Below, in pieces: positions 55,815-63,941 of a stretch of 64,000 nt of DNA. The translations under genes were made by a program, and so were the position numbers. Each line of letters starts with the position of its first letter. The stretch's first letter is position 1. The notes beneath the pieces are model-generated. The model was not told where the DNA came from and did no database searches. It saw nothing but the letters and a program-made list of their open reading frames with translations. Origin of the DNA: Burkholderiales bacterium (GTDB lineage: Bacteria; Pseudomonadota; Gammaproteobacteria; Burkholderiales; Burkholderiaceae_F); the NCBI GenBank assembly GCA_016716275.1, contig JADJWR010000003.1, forward strand, positions 1,364,001-1,428,000, written 5' to 3'.

Positions 55815-56879
55815 ATGAAGAACGGACGTTCCCTGATCGACCTGGCGCACGAACTGGAGCGCCAGCTGCCCGCCAAGAAGGACCTGCTGGTGCCGTCCTC
55901 GCTCATGCGCTACCAGACCGACGAGCGCGGCAACTGCAGCGTCGCGGTCGACGGCGCCGACGGCACCTCGACCTTCGGCATCACCGACCTGGCGCGCCGC
56001 CAGCTCGCCGACAAGCTGCGCATTCCGTACGCCTACTTCGAGCGGATGCGCAGCGAGCAGCCGACGCTGCTCGACGAGAACGTCAACGCCTGGCTGCAGG
56101 CCGACGACGACCGCCGCATGCTGCGCACGCTGTCGGGCGAGGTGCGCGCCGTGCTGTCGGACCGCTACCGCCGCCTCGACAACTACGACCTGGCGCGGCA
56201 CGTGGTGCCGCTGCTGCAGCGCCTGCCGGGCGCCCGCTTCGAGTCGGTCGAGCTGACCGCCACGCGCATGTACCTGAAGGTCGTCACCTCGCGCGTCGAG
56301 TACGAGCTGGCGCCGGGAGACGTCGCCCAGGCCGGCGTGGCGATCAGCAACTCGGAGGTCGGCTGCGGCACGCTGTCGGTGCAGCCGCTGGTCTTCCGGC
56401 TGGTCTGCCGCAACGGCCTGGTCGCCTCGGACAACGCGCTGCGCAAGACCCACGTCGGCCGCATCCACGAGTCGGCCGAGGGCGCGGTGGTGACCTACCG
56501 GGACGACACGCTGCGCGCCGACGACGAGGCGTTCTTCCTCAAGGTGCGCGACATCGTCGAGGCCGCCGTGTCCGAGGCGACCTTCATGCAGGTGGCGCGG
56601 AAGATGCAGCGGATGCTCGGCATGCCGCTGACGGGAGATCCGGTCCGCTCGGTCGAGGTGCTGGCCAACCGCTACGACCTCAACGACGCCGAGCGCGCCG
56701 GCGTGCTGCGCCAGGTGATCGCCGGCGGCGACATGTCGGGCTACGGGCTGGTCAACGCCGTCACCCACTACGCGCAGTACGTCGAGGACTACGACCGGGC
56801 CACCGAACTCGAAGCGCTGGGCGGCAAGCTGCTCGACCTGCCGACCCGCCAGTGGCAGGAGATCGCCCACGCGGCGTGA
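55815..56879 (+). CDS. DUF932 protein (phage/plasmid-associated)
   Basis: A 354-residue protein of the DUF932 group found next to replication and transfer genes of plasmids, phages and ICEs: SSLMRYQTDERGNCSVAVDG, FGITDLARRQLADKLRIPYAYFERM, LLDENVNAWLQ, RAVLSDRYRRLDNYDLA, GVAISNSEVGCGTLSVQPLVFRLVCRNGLV and HYAQYVEDYDRATELEALGGKLL. Its function is unknown; relatives have been linked to recombination-like functions without proof. Its ATG follows the hairpin array by about 70 nt, and it has CCGGAG-type spacing upstream. Confidence 0.85.
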   Translation: MKNGRSLIDLAHELERQLPAKKDLLVPSSLMRYQTDERGNCSVAVDGADGTSTFGITDLARRQLADKLRIPYAYFERMRSEQPTLLDENVNAWLQADDDRRMLRTLSGEVRAVLSDRYRRLDNYDLARHVVPLLQRLPGARFESVELTATRMYLKVVTSRVEYELAPGDVAQAGVAISNSEVGCGTLSVQPLVFRLVCRNGLVASDNALRKTHVGRIHESAEGAVVTYRDDTLRADDEAFFLKVRDIVEAAVSEATFMQVARKMQRMLGMPLTGDPVRSVEVLANRYDLNDAERAGVLRQVIAGGDMSGYGLVNAVTHYAQYVEDYDRATELEALGGKLLDLPTRQWQEIAHAA

Positions 56880-56979
56880 CCGGGGCGCGACGCGCCCGTC
56901 GCACCTCACTTGAGAGCGCCGCATCGAGTCGATCGCGGCGCGCACCCGAAACCAACCCTTCATCTGCAGGACAACCGCC

Positions 56980-57234
56980 ATGAAAGCACTGACCAATCCG
57001 TCCGTCGAACCGCCCGCCCGGCTGTTCACCGTTTCCTTCGTCGCGCTCGGAACCATCCTCCGGCCGGCGGTCCGCCGTCGCGTGCAGGTGCTCGCGGCCA
57101 CGAACCGCGGTGCCAAGCGCATCGTCAAGGTGCGCTATCCGCGCTCCTGCGACCTGTCCGCGTCGCTGGTGCCGCGGCCGCCCGCGCAGAAATGCTCGGC
57201 ACGCGGCCAGAGAAACCTCTTCCAGCGACTCTGA
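56980..57234 (+). CDS. Small protein downstream of DUF932, unknown
   Basis: An 84-residue frame. The first half, ARLFTVSFVALGTILRPAVRRRVQVLAATNRGAKRIVKVRYP, looks like the short beta-rich proteins often found next to DUF932 genes in mobile elements; the second half is Pro/Arg/Cys-rich and may be out of frame. No named family. No strong ribosome site is seen (ACAACCGCC before the ATG). Treated as a likely but unproven gene, possibly truncated. Confidence 0.45.
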   Translation: MKALTNPSVEPPARLFTVSFVALGTILRPAVRRRVQVLAATNRGAKRIVKVRYPRSCDLSASLVPRPPAQKCSARGQRNLFQRL

Positions 57235-57250
57235 TCGGTCGTCGCGGATT

Positions 57251-57283
57251 CCGCTCGAGCGGTGGGCGGCTTCGGCCGTCCAC
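57251..57283. terminator. Palindrome and UUCG-capped hairpin after the element genes
   Basis: CCGCTCGAGCGG (57251-57262) is a 12-bp palindrome. It runs into GTGGGCGGC (57262-57270), a TTCG loop and GCCGTCCAC (57275-57283), a 9-bp stem with one G-U pair and an extra-stable C(UUCG)G tetraloop. No T-tract follows. It probably ends or protects transcripts between convergent units. Confidence 0.5.
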
Positions 57284-57418
57284 CCTCGGCGGCGGCACGG
57301 CGGGTCGGGCGGCGAAGGCGACGACCGCGCGCCCCTGCGCGATGCAGGACACGACTGCCGGCACTCTCGCGGGACGCCCCGGCGCCCCACCAGCCTCCCG
57401 ATGCTCCGGCCACCGCTC

Positions 57419-58480
57419 TCAGCTGGCTGGCTGTGCAGCCCTTGCGCAGACGTCCAACATGCAGTCGATCTCTTCATCCGCCGTTGCCCACGAGGTCACG
57501 AAGCGGTTGTGCCGCGGGTGAAGACGCCAGTCGCGCTGGAACTTGCAGCCCGCCGTTTCCAGTGCATCGCTCATCGAAGGTGGCATGGAAGCGAAGACCT
57601 CGTTGCCTTCGGTCGGGTGCACAAGCGAGACGCCGGCGATGCTCGAGAGGCCCTCGGCCATGCGCAGGGCCGCGCGATTGGCGTGCTTCGCGTTAACCAG
57701 CCAGAGACCATCGTCCACGTAGGCCTGAACCTGCGCCGCGAGGAAGCGCGACTTCGGCGCGAAATGCCCGCTTCGCTTGCGAAGGAAGGCCAGGGAAGTG
57801 TTGTACTTCGGCGTGAACGCGACGATCGTCTCCGCGCCGAAGGATCCGTTCTTGGTCGTGCCCAGCGTAAGCACCTCGACGCCGGCCTTCCACGACAGTT
57901 CCGCAGGAGTGGCGCCGACGTGTGCCGCTGCATTGGCAAACCGCGCGCCGTCCATGTGCACGCCGAGTCCCGACTTGCGCGCGACCTCCGTCAGCCCGGC
58001 GATGTCGTCCGGCCGGTACGCGGTCCCGGCCTCCGTGAGGTTGGTGAGACTGATGATCGAGGGCTGGATGGCGTGGACGACCCCGATCCGCGCCTCCCGC
58101 AGGTAGGTGGCCAGCGCCTCGCGCGACAGGCGTCCGTGCTCGCCCGGCAGGGCGATCTGCCGCGCGCCGGCACTGAACATCTCCGGCGCACCGCACTCGT
58201 CGGTCATCGTGTGCGCATCCCAGTGACAGAGGACCGACCCGTAAGGGGGCACCATCGCGCCGATCGCGATGGCGTTCGCCGCGGTCCCCGTCGACACGGT
58301 GAACGCCCAGAGCTGGTCCGTCTCGAACAGCCCCTTGAGCGACTCCAGCGCGCGCTCGGTCCACGGCTCGGCCTCGAAGTTCGTCGCGTAGCCTGCGTTC
58401 GCCTCGACCACGGCCTTGACGTAGGCCGGATGGACCGGCGAGGTGTTCTCCGAGCCGAAGTCCATGGGTACGGTCGCCAT
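57419..58480 (-). CDS. Low-specificity threonine aldolase / beta-eliminating lyase
   Basis: A 353-residue PLP enzyme of the aldolase fold-I group: MDFGSENTSPVHPAYVKAVVEANAG, TVSTGTAANAIAIGAMV, HWDAHTMTDECGAPEMFS, HMDGARFANAAAH and the PLP Lys in LTLGTTKNGSFGAETIV. It should cleave beta-hydroxy-alpha-amino acids to glycine and an aldehyde, or act as an amino acid beta-lyase. GGAGGGAG lies 5 nt before the ATG at 58480. It is the last gene of the minus-strand operon and probably the final C-C cleavage step. Confidence 0.87.
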   Translation of the reverse strand: MATVPMDFGSENTSPVHPAYVKAVVEANAGYATNFEAEPWTERALESLKGLFETDQLWAFTVSTGTAANAIAIGAMVPPYGSVLCHWDAHTMTDECGAPEMFSAGARQIALPGEHGRLSREALATYLREARIGVVHAIQPSIISLTNLTEAGTAYRPDDIAGLTEVARKSGLGVHMDGARFANAAAHVGATPAELSWKAGVEVLTLGTTKNGSFGAETIVAFTPKYNTSLAFLRKRSGHFAPKSRFLAAQVQAYVDDGLWLVNAKHANRAALRMAEGLSSIAGVSLVHPTEGNEVFASMPPSMSDALETAGCKFQRDWRLHPRHNRFVTSWATADEEIDCMLDVCARAAQPAS

Positions 58481-58495
58481 CTGCCCTCCCTCCGA

Positions 58496-58909
58496 TCAGT
58501 CGCTCGCCAACCGGAACCTGATCAGGCGACGGTCGGGACCGTGGTCGACGAACTCGGCGGCGACGGCGCGTCCGACCAGCGACACCCCCTCGGTCGGCGC
58601 GCCGGCGAGTTGCCCGTACAGCAGCGCTCCCCCGGCAAGTTCGACCGCTGCGAAGACGTACGGCGCCTCGGCAGCGAACCCGTCGTGGTGAACACGGTGG
58701 ACGGTGGTGTGCGAAACGATGCGGCCCTCGCCCGGCACCTCCTTCCACTCCATTTCGCCGCGATGACAGTAGGGACAGCACACGCGCGGGTAGAAGACCA
58801 CCCGCCCGCATTGGCTGTTCAGGCAGTGCTGAAGCACGATCCGGCCGGCGTTGACACCTTCCCAGAACGGCCTGTTGACTTCGGTGACGCGCGGTTGCGG
58901 CTTGTTCAT
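58496..58909 (-). CDS. DUF35/OB-fold zinc-ribbon acyl-CoA-associated protein
   Basis: A 137-residue protein. The N-terminal helix VTEVNRPFWEGVNAGRIVLQHC leads to a zinc ribbon (C29, C34, C44/C45, C48 in HCLNSQCGRVVFYPRVCCPYCH) and an OB fold (GRIVSHTTVHRVHHDGFAAEAPYVFAAVELAGGALL). Such proteins pair with thiolase-like subunits, shaping the acyl-CoA tunnel. It lies 13 nt after the thiolase-like gene, the classic pairing. Confidence 0.88.
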   Translation of the reverse strand: MNKPQPRVTEVNRPFWEGVNAGRIVLQHCLNSQCGRVVFYPRVCCPYCHRGEMEWKEVPGEGRIVSHTTVHRVHHDGFAAEAPYVFAAVELAGGALLYGQLAGAPTEGVSLVGRAVAAEFVDHGPDRRLIRFRLASD

Positions 58910-58922
58910 CGGAGGCTCCGCT

Positions 58923-60083
58923 TCAGTTGATTCGCTCGAGGATCGCCGCGCTCGACGACAGGCCGCGCCCGTAGGCGACCATCCCGTAGCCGCAGACCGC
59001 GCCGCGGTTGCACTTGACCTGGCGCTTGCCCGCGCGGCCGAGCAGCTGCGTCACGCCTTCGACGAGTCCGATCATTCCGCCGGCCGCGCCCGCCTGGCCG
59101 GCGGACAGCTGGCCGCCGCCCGTGTTCACGGGAAAGGCGCCGTCCACCGAAATGTCGGTGTCGCGCACGAAGCGGTAGGCAGTGCCGGGCGAACAGATCT
59201 TCAGTCCCTCGAGCTGGATGAAGGACATCACCGGATAGTCGTCATAGACCTGGGCGAAGTGCAGGTCGCGCGGCCCGCAGCCGGCGCGCTCGTAGAGGCG
59301 GTCAGCGAACCCTTCCCATCCGCCCGGCAGCCGGTAAGGATCGTTCGCCGGGTAGTTGTGGATCTCCTCGGCGGCGAGGATCCGCAGGCTCGGCCCCTTC
59401 AGCGCACGGGCCACCTTTTCGGAAGCGAGCACGATGGCGTCGCCGCCCACGCAGGGCAGCACGCAGTCGTACAGCCGCAGCGGATCGGCGATCTGCCGGG
59501 CGCTCAGGTACGCCTCCATCGTCAGCGCTTCCTTGAAGATCGCGTTCGGATTGCGCAGCGCGTTCCTGCGCAGCGCGATACAGAAGCGGCCGAAGTCCTC
59601 GCGCGTCGCGCCGTTCCGCTCCATGTACAGGCGCGTGTGCAGGGCGAACATGCCGTTCGCCCCGCCGAATCCCTGCGGCGACATGTAGTCGCGCACCGAG
59701 CCGTTGAAGTGGTCGAGCGTCTCGTTGTGGGATGCCACGTCGAAGGAATCGGCCGCGGCACAGACGGCGACGTCGCAGGCGCCGTCGCGTATCGCCCGGG
59801 CGGCGTGCGTCATGCTGATCACGCCGGAGGCGCCGCCGTACAGGCCCTGGAACAGGAACCTCGCCTCGATGCCGACGTGCTCCGCAAACGTGGAAACGTT
59901 GTCCGGCGGCAACAGGAACGAAGTCACCGCCAGACCGTTCACCTGGTCCCACCACAGGCCGGCATCGCGCAGCGCGGCCGATCCAGCTTCGTAGAGCAGG
60001 CGCTGTACGCCGTGCGGAGACCGCTTGGCATAAGGGGTCTGGCCGGCGCCCACGATCCGTACGCCTTCGAACAAGGTACTCAT
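58923..60083 (-). CDS. Thiolase-like (SCP2/Ltp-type) protein without the catalytic Cys
   Basis: A 386-residue thiolase-superfamily protein: VRIVGAGQTPYAKRS, then LYGGASGVISMTHAARAI where the nucleophilic Cys (xCASG) is Gly84, and FPVNTGGGQLSAGQAGAAGG where the GHP His is Gln330. CGYG (C364) near the end is kept. Without the Cys and His it should not do standard thiolysis; relatives such as Ltp2 with a DUF35 partner are retro-aldolases acting on beta-hydroxyacyl-CoA. It lies 1 nt after the CoA-transferase and 13 nt before the DUF35 gene. Confidence 0.85.
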   Translation of the reverse strand: MSTLFEGVRIVGAGQTPYAKRSPHGVQRLLYEAGSAALRDAGLWWDQVNGLAVTSFLLPPDNVSTFAEHVGIEARFLFQGLYGGASGVISMTHAARAIRDGACDVAVCAAADSFDVASHNETLDHFNGSVRDYMSPQGFGGANGMFALHTRLYMERNGATREDFGRFCIALRRNALRNPNAIFKEALTMEAYLSARQIADPLRLYDCVLPCVGGDAIVLASEKVARALKGPSLRILAAEEIHNYPANDPYRLPGGWEGFADRLYERAGCGPRDLHFAQVYDDYPVMSFIQLEGLKICSPGTAYRFVRDTDISVDGAFPVNTGGGQLSAGQAGAAGGMIGLVEGVTQLLGRAGKRQVKCNRGAVCGYGMVAYGRGLSSSAAILERIN

Positions 60084-60084
60084 C

Positions 60085-61326
60085 TCAGATCACTCCTCGG
60101 CTCTTCAGCTCGGCAAAGCGCTGCTCGGACAGTCCTAGCTCGCCGACGTAGACGACGTGGTTGTCCGCCCCGAGGGCACGTCCGGCGTGACGCACCTCGC
60201 CCGGCGTCTCCTTGAACTTCGGAACCACGCTCTGCATCCTGACCGCGCCGAAGTCGTCGTCCTCGGCCTCGACGATGTTCTGGCGCGCCCGGTAGTGCGG
60301 ATCCGCGAAGATGTCGCGAATGTCGAGCACCGGCCCCGCCACGACGTCCGCCTGCTCGAACAGGGCCATGATCTCGCTGGCGCTGCGCTTCTCGAACCAC
60401 TGGGAAATCAGGGTGTCGAGCGCGACGTCGTTCTCGCACCGGGAAGCGTTGTCGACGAAGCGCAGATCGTCGATCAGCTCGGGCATGTCCATCGCCCTGG
60501 CGAGCCGCTCGAAGGTGCGCTGCGAGCTCGCCGAGATGCCGATCCAGCGATCGTCGCTGGTGCGATACGTGTTGCGCGGCGAGTCCTCCGCCAGCCGGTT
60601 GCCCTGCCGCTTCTTGACGATGCCGAGCTGGTCGAAGCCTATGACCTGCGCCTCGACGAGCCGGAACAGCGGCTCGTACAGGCTCACGTCGATCTCCTGC
60701 CCTCGCCCACCGTTGTGGTCGCGGTTGTAGACGGCGAACATCGCGGCCATCGCCGCGAACGTGGAAGCCACCGAGTCGGCCATCGGAAAGCCGGGAAGCG
60801 TCGGCGGTCGGTCGGGAAAGCCGGTGAACGACGGGATGCCCGAGAAAGCCTCGGCGATCGTGCCGTAGCCGCCACGCTTCGCATACGGCCCGCTCTGGCC
60901 GAAGCCGGAGACGCGCACCAGCACCAGCCCCGGATTGATCTTCGCGAGCTCCTCGTAACCCAGGCCCCAGCGCTCGAAGGTACCGGGACGGTAGTTCTCG
61001 ATGACGATGTCGGCCGTGCGCGCCAGCGTGCGGAAGATCTCCTGACCCTCGGGCGACGAGAGAGAGAGCGTGATCAGGCGCTTGTTGCGGCCGATCACCT
61101 TCCACCACAGCGAGCGCCCCTCCTTCAGCGGCGCCCAATGGCGTATCGAATCGCCGACGCCCGGCATCTCGATCTTGACCACGTCGGCACCGAAGTCGGC
61201 GAGCTGGGTGGCCGCCAGCGGGCCGGCGATCATCGTGCCGGCGTCGATGACACGCAGTCCCTGCAGCGGGCCCGCCCGTTTCAGTTGGTTGCGGCGTTCA
61301 GGAGCCGCAGCGGCTTGCTGTTTCAT
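60085..61326 (-). CDS. Family III CoA-transferase (CaiB/BaiF)
   Basis: A 413-residue protein: GPLQGLRVIDAGTMIAGPLAATQLADFGADVVKIEMPGVGDSIR, RNKRLITLSLSSPEGQEIF, ENYRPGTFERWGLGYEEL, VRVSGFGQSGPYAKRGGYGTIAEAFSG and the catalytic Asp region FPMADSVASTFAAMAAMFAV. It moves CoA between carboxylates, here most likely activating the carbon skeleton handled by the thiolase-like step. The ATG at 61326 has GGAG 10 nt upstream; the longer frame lies in the racemase gene. It is directly upstream of the thiolase-like gene. Confidence 0.9.
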   Translation of the reverse strand: MKQQAAAAPERRNQLKRAGPLQGLRVIDAGTMIAGPLAATQLADFGADVVKIEMPGVGDSIRHWAPLKEGRSLWWKVIGRNKRLITLSLSSPEGQEIFRTLARTADIVIENYRPGTFERWGLGYEELAKINPGLVLVRVSGFGQSGPYAKRGGYGTIAEAFSGIPSFTGFPDRPPTLPGFPMADSVASTFAAMAAMFAVYNRDHNGGRGQEIDVSLYEPLFRLVEAQVIGFDQLGIVKKRQGNRLAEDSPRNTYRTSDDRWIGISASSQRTFERLARAMDMPELIDDLRFVDNASRCENDVALDTLISQWFEKRSASEIMALFEQADVVAGPVLDIRDIFADPHYRARQNIVEAEDDDFGAVRMQSVVPKFKETPGEVRHAGRALGADNHVVYVGELGLSEQRFAELKSRGVI

Positions 61327-61346
61327 TCTCAGGGATCTCCGTTCCG

Positions 61347-62504
61347 TCAGGTCACACCGTGGGCCGGTTGAAGCCGGGACCGTGGCACGCGCGCGAGATG
61401 ACGCGGCATCGCGCCGAGCAGATGCAGCGGGTCCCGCCCCGTCCATTGCGCGAGTTCATCCATTGCAAGGCGTTCGCCCTCCTGCTCTCCCAGCAGCACC
61501 ACTTCGTCGCCGTAGCGGGCATCGGCAACGTCAGTGAGGTCGACACGGACGTGCTCGAAGTGCGAGGGAGGCAGCAGCCTCGCCCGCTTGCCGCGCACCA
61601 GCACCGTCGCCGAATCCGGCATCCGGCGCGGCAGCCCGTCGCCCCAGCCGACCGGAATCACGCCGATCCGCTGCTGCGCGCGCAGCGCGAACGGCGCGCC
61701 ATGTGGCACCACATCGTCCGGCTCGACCTCCTTCACGAGGAGCAGCCGCGCGTGCCAGCCAACCAGCGCCGGGCGCAGGTCGATGCGCCGCTGCACCCCC
61801 GGGAAGCCGAGCCCGAACAGGGCGCGTCCGGGATCGACCGCCTCGAGATCCATATACGGGAACTGCAGCAGCGCGGCCGTGCCGGAAACCATGCGCACCG
61901 CAATCCGCAGGCCCTCGGCGGTCATCGCGGCGACCGCCCGGCCGAAGTTGTCGAACTGCCACTGCGCGTATTCCTGCATCGCCGCCGGGTCGGGAAGGTG
62001 AAGGTGTGCATAGGCGCCCGCGACGCGCAGCTTCGGCAGCGTGCGCAGCGCCTGGGCCAGCCGGCCGGCCTCGCGCGGCAGCACGCCGGCGCGAAGCGCG
62101 CCGACGTCGACCTTGACGAACGCGTCGATCGTGCCGCCGGCCGCCGCGTGCCACGCCCGCGCCTCTTCCATGCTCGAAACCGTGATCGCCAGCCGCTCGC
62201 GCTCGACCGCCGGCGCGGCGTCCGGCAGGCAGTTCGGATACAGCAGGATCTCCTGCGACGAGCAGCCGGCCCTGCGGATCTCCAGCGCGTCCTCGACAGC
62301 CCCCACCGCAAAAGCATCGACGCCCGCCGCGGCGAGTGCGGGCGCCACGAAGCGGATGCCGATCCCGTACGCGTCGCCCTTCAGGCAGGCGAAGAGCCGG
62401 CAGCCGGGCGACAGCGCCGACCGGATGGCGTGCGCGTTGTGGACGACGGCGTCGAGGTCGAAGACGACCTCGACCGCCCACCCCGCGGCTGGCGGCGCGC
62501 TCAC
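61347..62504 (-). CDS. Alanine racemase-like PLP enzyme
   Basis: A 385-residue fold-III PLP protein. The PLP Lys is in FACLKGDAYGIG (compare AVVKADAYGHG of Alr), followed by AVGAVEDALEIRRAG, VKVDVGALRAGVLPREA, GAYAHLHLPDPAAMQEYAQWQFDNF, MVSGTAALLQFPYMDLEAVDPGRALFGLGFPG and the C-terminal domain with VIPVGWGDGLPRRMPDSATVLVRGKRA and YGDEVVLLG. It is either an alanine racemase or a racemase for another amino acid. GTG at 62504 overlaps the ATPase stop (GTGA). The placement between an amino acid importer and catabolic enzymes favours a catabolic racemase. Confidence 0.85.
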   Translation of the reverse strand: MSAPPAAGWAVEVVFDLDAVVHNAHAIRSALSPGCRLFACLKGDAYGIGIRFVAPALAAAGVDAFAVGAVEDALEIRRAGCSSQEILLYPNCLPDAAPAVERERLAITVSSMEEARAWHAAAGGTIDAFVKVDVGALRAGVLPREAGRLAQALRTLPKLRVAGAYAHLHLPDPAAMQEYAQWQFDNFGRAVAAMTAEGLRIAVRMVSGTAALLQFPYMDLEAVDPGRALFGLGFPGVQRRIDLRPALVGWHARLLLVKEVEPDDVVPHGAPFALRAQQRIGVIPVGWGDGLPRRMPDSATVLVRGKRARLLPPSHFEHVRVDLTDVADARYGDEVVLLGEQEGERLAMDELAQWTGRDPLHLLGAMPRHLARVPRSRLQPAHGVT

Positions 62505-63307
62505 AGCTGGTAGCCCTGCTTGAATCGCTTCAGGAAGGATTGCAGCCGCGGTGATTCGGGATTCTCGAACAGCTGCCCCGGCGCGCCCTGCTCGACGATC
62601 TGGCCCTCGGCCATGAAGATCACCCGATCGGCGAAGGCACGCGCGAAGGCCATTTCGTGAGTGACGATCATCATCGTCATCCCGTCCTGCACGAGCTGGC
62701 GCATCACGTCGAGGACTTCGCCGACCAGTTCCGGATCCAGCGCCGAGGTGACCTCGTCGAACAGCATGGCCTTCGGCTGCATCGCCAGTGCGCGCGCGAT
62801 CGCCACCCGCTGCTGCTGCCCCCCGGAAAGCTGTCCCGGGAAGGCGCCGGCCTTCTCCGCCAACCCGACCCGCGCCAGCAGCGACTCGGCCAGTTCCTCC
62901 GCCTGCTTGCGGGGCACGCCGAGCGCCTTGACCGGCCCGAGGGCGACGTTCCTCAGAACGGACATGTGCGGGAACAGGTTGAAGCTCTGGAAGACCATGC
63001 CCACCTGCGCCCGCATCCTCGCGATGTCGGCCTCGGAACGGCGCACACGCCGCCCGCCGCCGTTCTCCGAGTAACCCATCGCCTCGCCGCCGATGGTGAT
63101 CTCGCCCTCCTGGAACTCCTCGAGCAGGTTGATGCAGCGAAGCAGCGTCGTCTTGCCGGATCCGCTCGGGCCGATGACCACCACCGCCTCGCCCCTGCGT
63201 ACGTCGGTGGTGATGCGGTTGAGGACCTGATGGCTGCCGAACCACTTCGACACGCCACGGACGGCGATTTCGCTTTCGGCGGAGGAATTGGGCCGCTCAG
63301 TGGACAT
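62501..63307 (-). CDS. Polar amino acid ABC transporter ATPase (GlnQ/HisP family)
   Basis: A 268-residue ATPase: Walker A GPSGSGKTTLLRC, Q-loop VGMVFQSFNLFPHMSVLRNVALGPVKALGVPR, signature QLSGGQQQRVAIARALAMQPKAMLFDEVTSALDPELV and the switch His in IVTHEMAFAR. It energises amino acid uptake with the adjacent permeases. An insert (MGYSENGGGRRVRRSEADI) before the Q-loop is slightly longer than in GlnQ. It overlaps the permease by 11 nt and the racemase by 4 nt. Confidence 0.93.
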   Translation of the reverse strand: MSTERPNSSAESEIAVRGVSKWFGSHQVLNRITTDVRRGEAVVVIGPSGSGKTTLLRCINLLEEFQEGEITIGGEAMGYSENGGGRRVRRSEADIARMRAQVGMVFQSFNLFPHMSVLRNVALGPVKALGVPRKQAEELAESLLARVGLAEKAGAFPGQLSGGQQQRVAIARALAMQPKAMLFDEVTSALDPELVGEVLDVMRQLVQDGMTMMIVTHEMAFARAFADRVIFMAEGQIVEQGAPGQLFENPESPRLQSFLKRFKQGYQL

Positions 63308-63941
63308 AGTTCACGCGCCGCTCCAGGCGTTGGCCGATCCGTGACAGGAGGAAGCAGATGACGAAGTACACGCACGCCACCGCGCCGAAGATCAGGAACG
63401 GTGCCAGCGTCCGCTCGACGATCTGCTTGCCGACGTAGGTCACGTCGGCCAGGCCGATGATCGCCACCAGCGAAGTCCCCTTCACGACCATGATGCAGGT
63501 GTTGATGAACGGGGGACCGGCGACGCGCGCCGCCTGCTGGACGATGATCTCCAGCAGGATCTGGCGCGTGGTCAGGCCGACGGCGCGCCCCGCCTCCCAC
63601 TGACCGCGCGGCACCGAGAGCACCGCGCCGCGGAACACCTCGGTCTTGAAGGCGCCGAAGTACACGCCGATCACGAGAATCCCGCCGCTCGTGGCCTCGA
63701 TGTCCATGCCGGCGTAGGGCAAGGCGTAGTACATGGCGAACAGCAGGACCAGGAGCGGCACGCCACGCACGATGTAGAGGTACGCCTCGACCAGCAGGCG
63801 CAACACGACGCCGCCGTAGAGCTGCGCCAGCGCGCAGACGAGGCCAAGCAGGGTGGCCGCCACGATGGACGCGGCGGCGAGGTAGAGCGTCACGCCGGCG
63901 CCGCGCGCGAGCAGGGGAAGGCTGGAGATGAGCAGTTCCAT
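63297..63941 (-). CDS. Polar amino acid ABC transporter permease (HisM/GlnP family)
   Basis: A 214-residue permease with about five helices; family signatures are GAGVTLYLAAASIVAATLLGLVCALAQLYGGVVLRLLVEAYLYIVRGVPLLVLLFAMYYALPYAG and the coupling loop VLSVPRGQWEAGRAVGLTTRQILLEIIVQQA. It forms the membrane channel with the second permease encoded just upstream. Its ATG overlaps that gene's stop codon (TGATG). Confidence 0.92.
   Translation of the reverse strand: MELLISSLPLLARGAGVTLYLAAASIVAATLLGLVCALAQLYGGVVLRLLVEAYLYIVRGVPLLVLLFAMYYALPYAGMDIEATSGGILVIGVYFGAFKTEVFRGAVLSVPRGQWEAGRAVGLTTRQILLEIIVQQAARVAGPPFINTCIMVVKGTSLVAIIGLADVTYVGKQIVERTLAPFLIFGAVACVYFVICFLLSRIGQRLERRVNYVH

Noticed and set aside
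61347..63245. A 632-codon frame extending the racemase upstream into the ATPase gene
   Set aside because: The extension is out of frame with the ATPase and contains no family motif; the GTG at 62504 overlapping the ATPase stop is the natural start.
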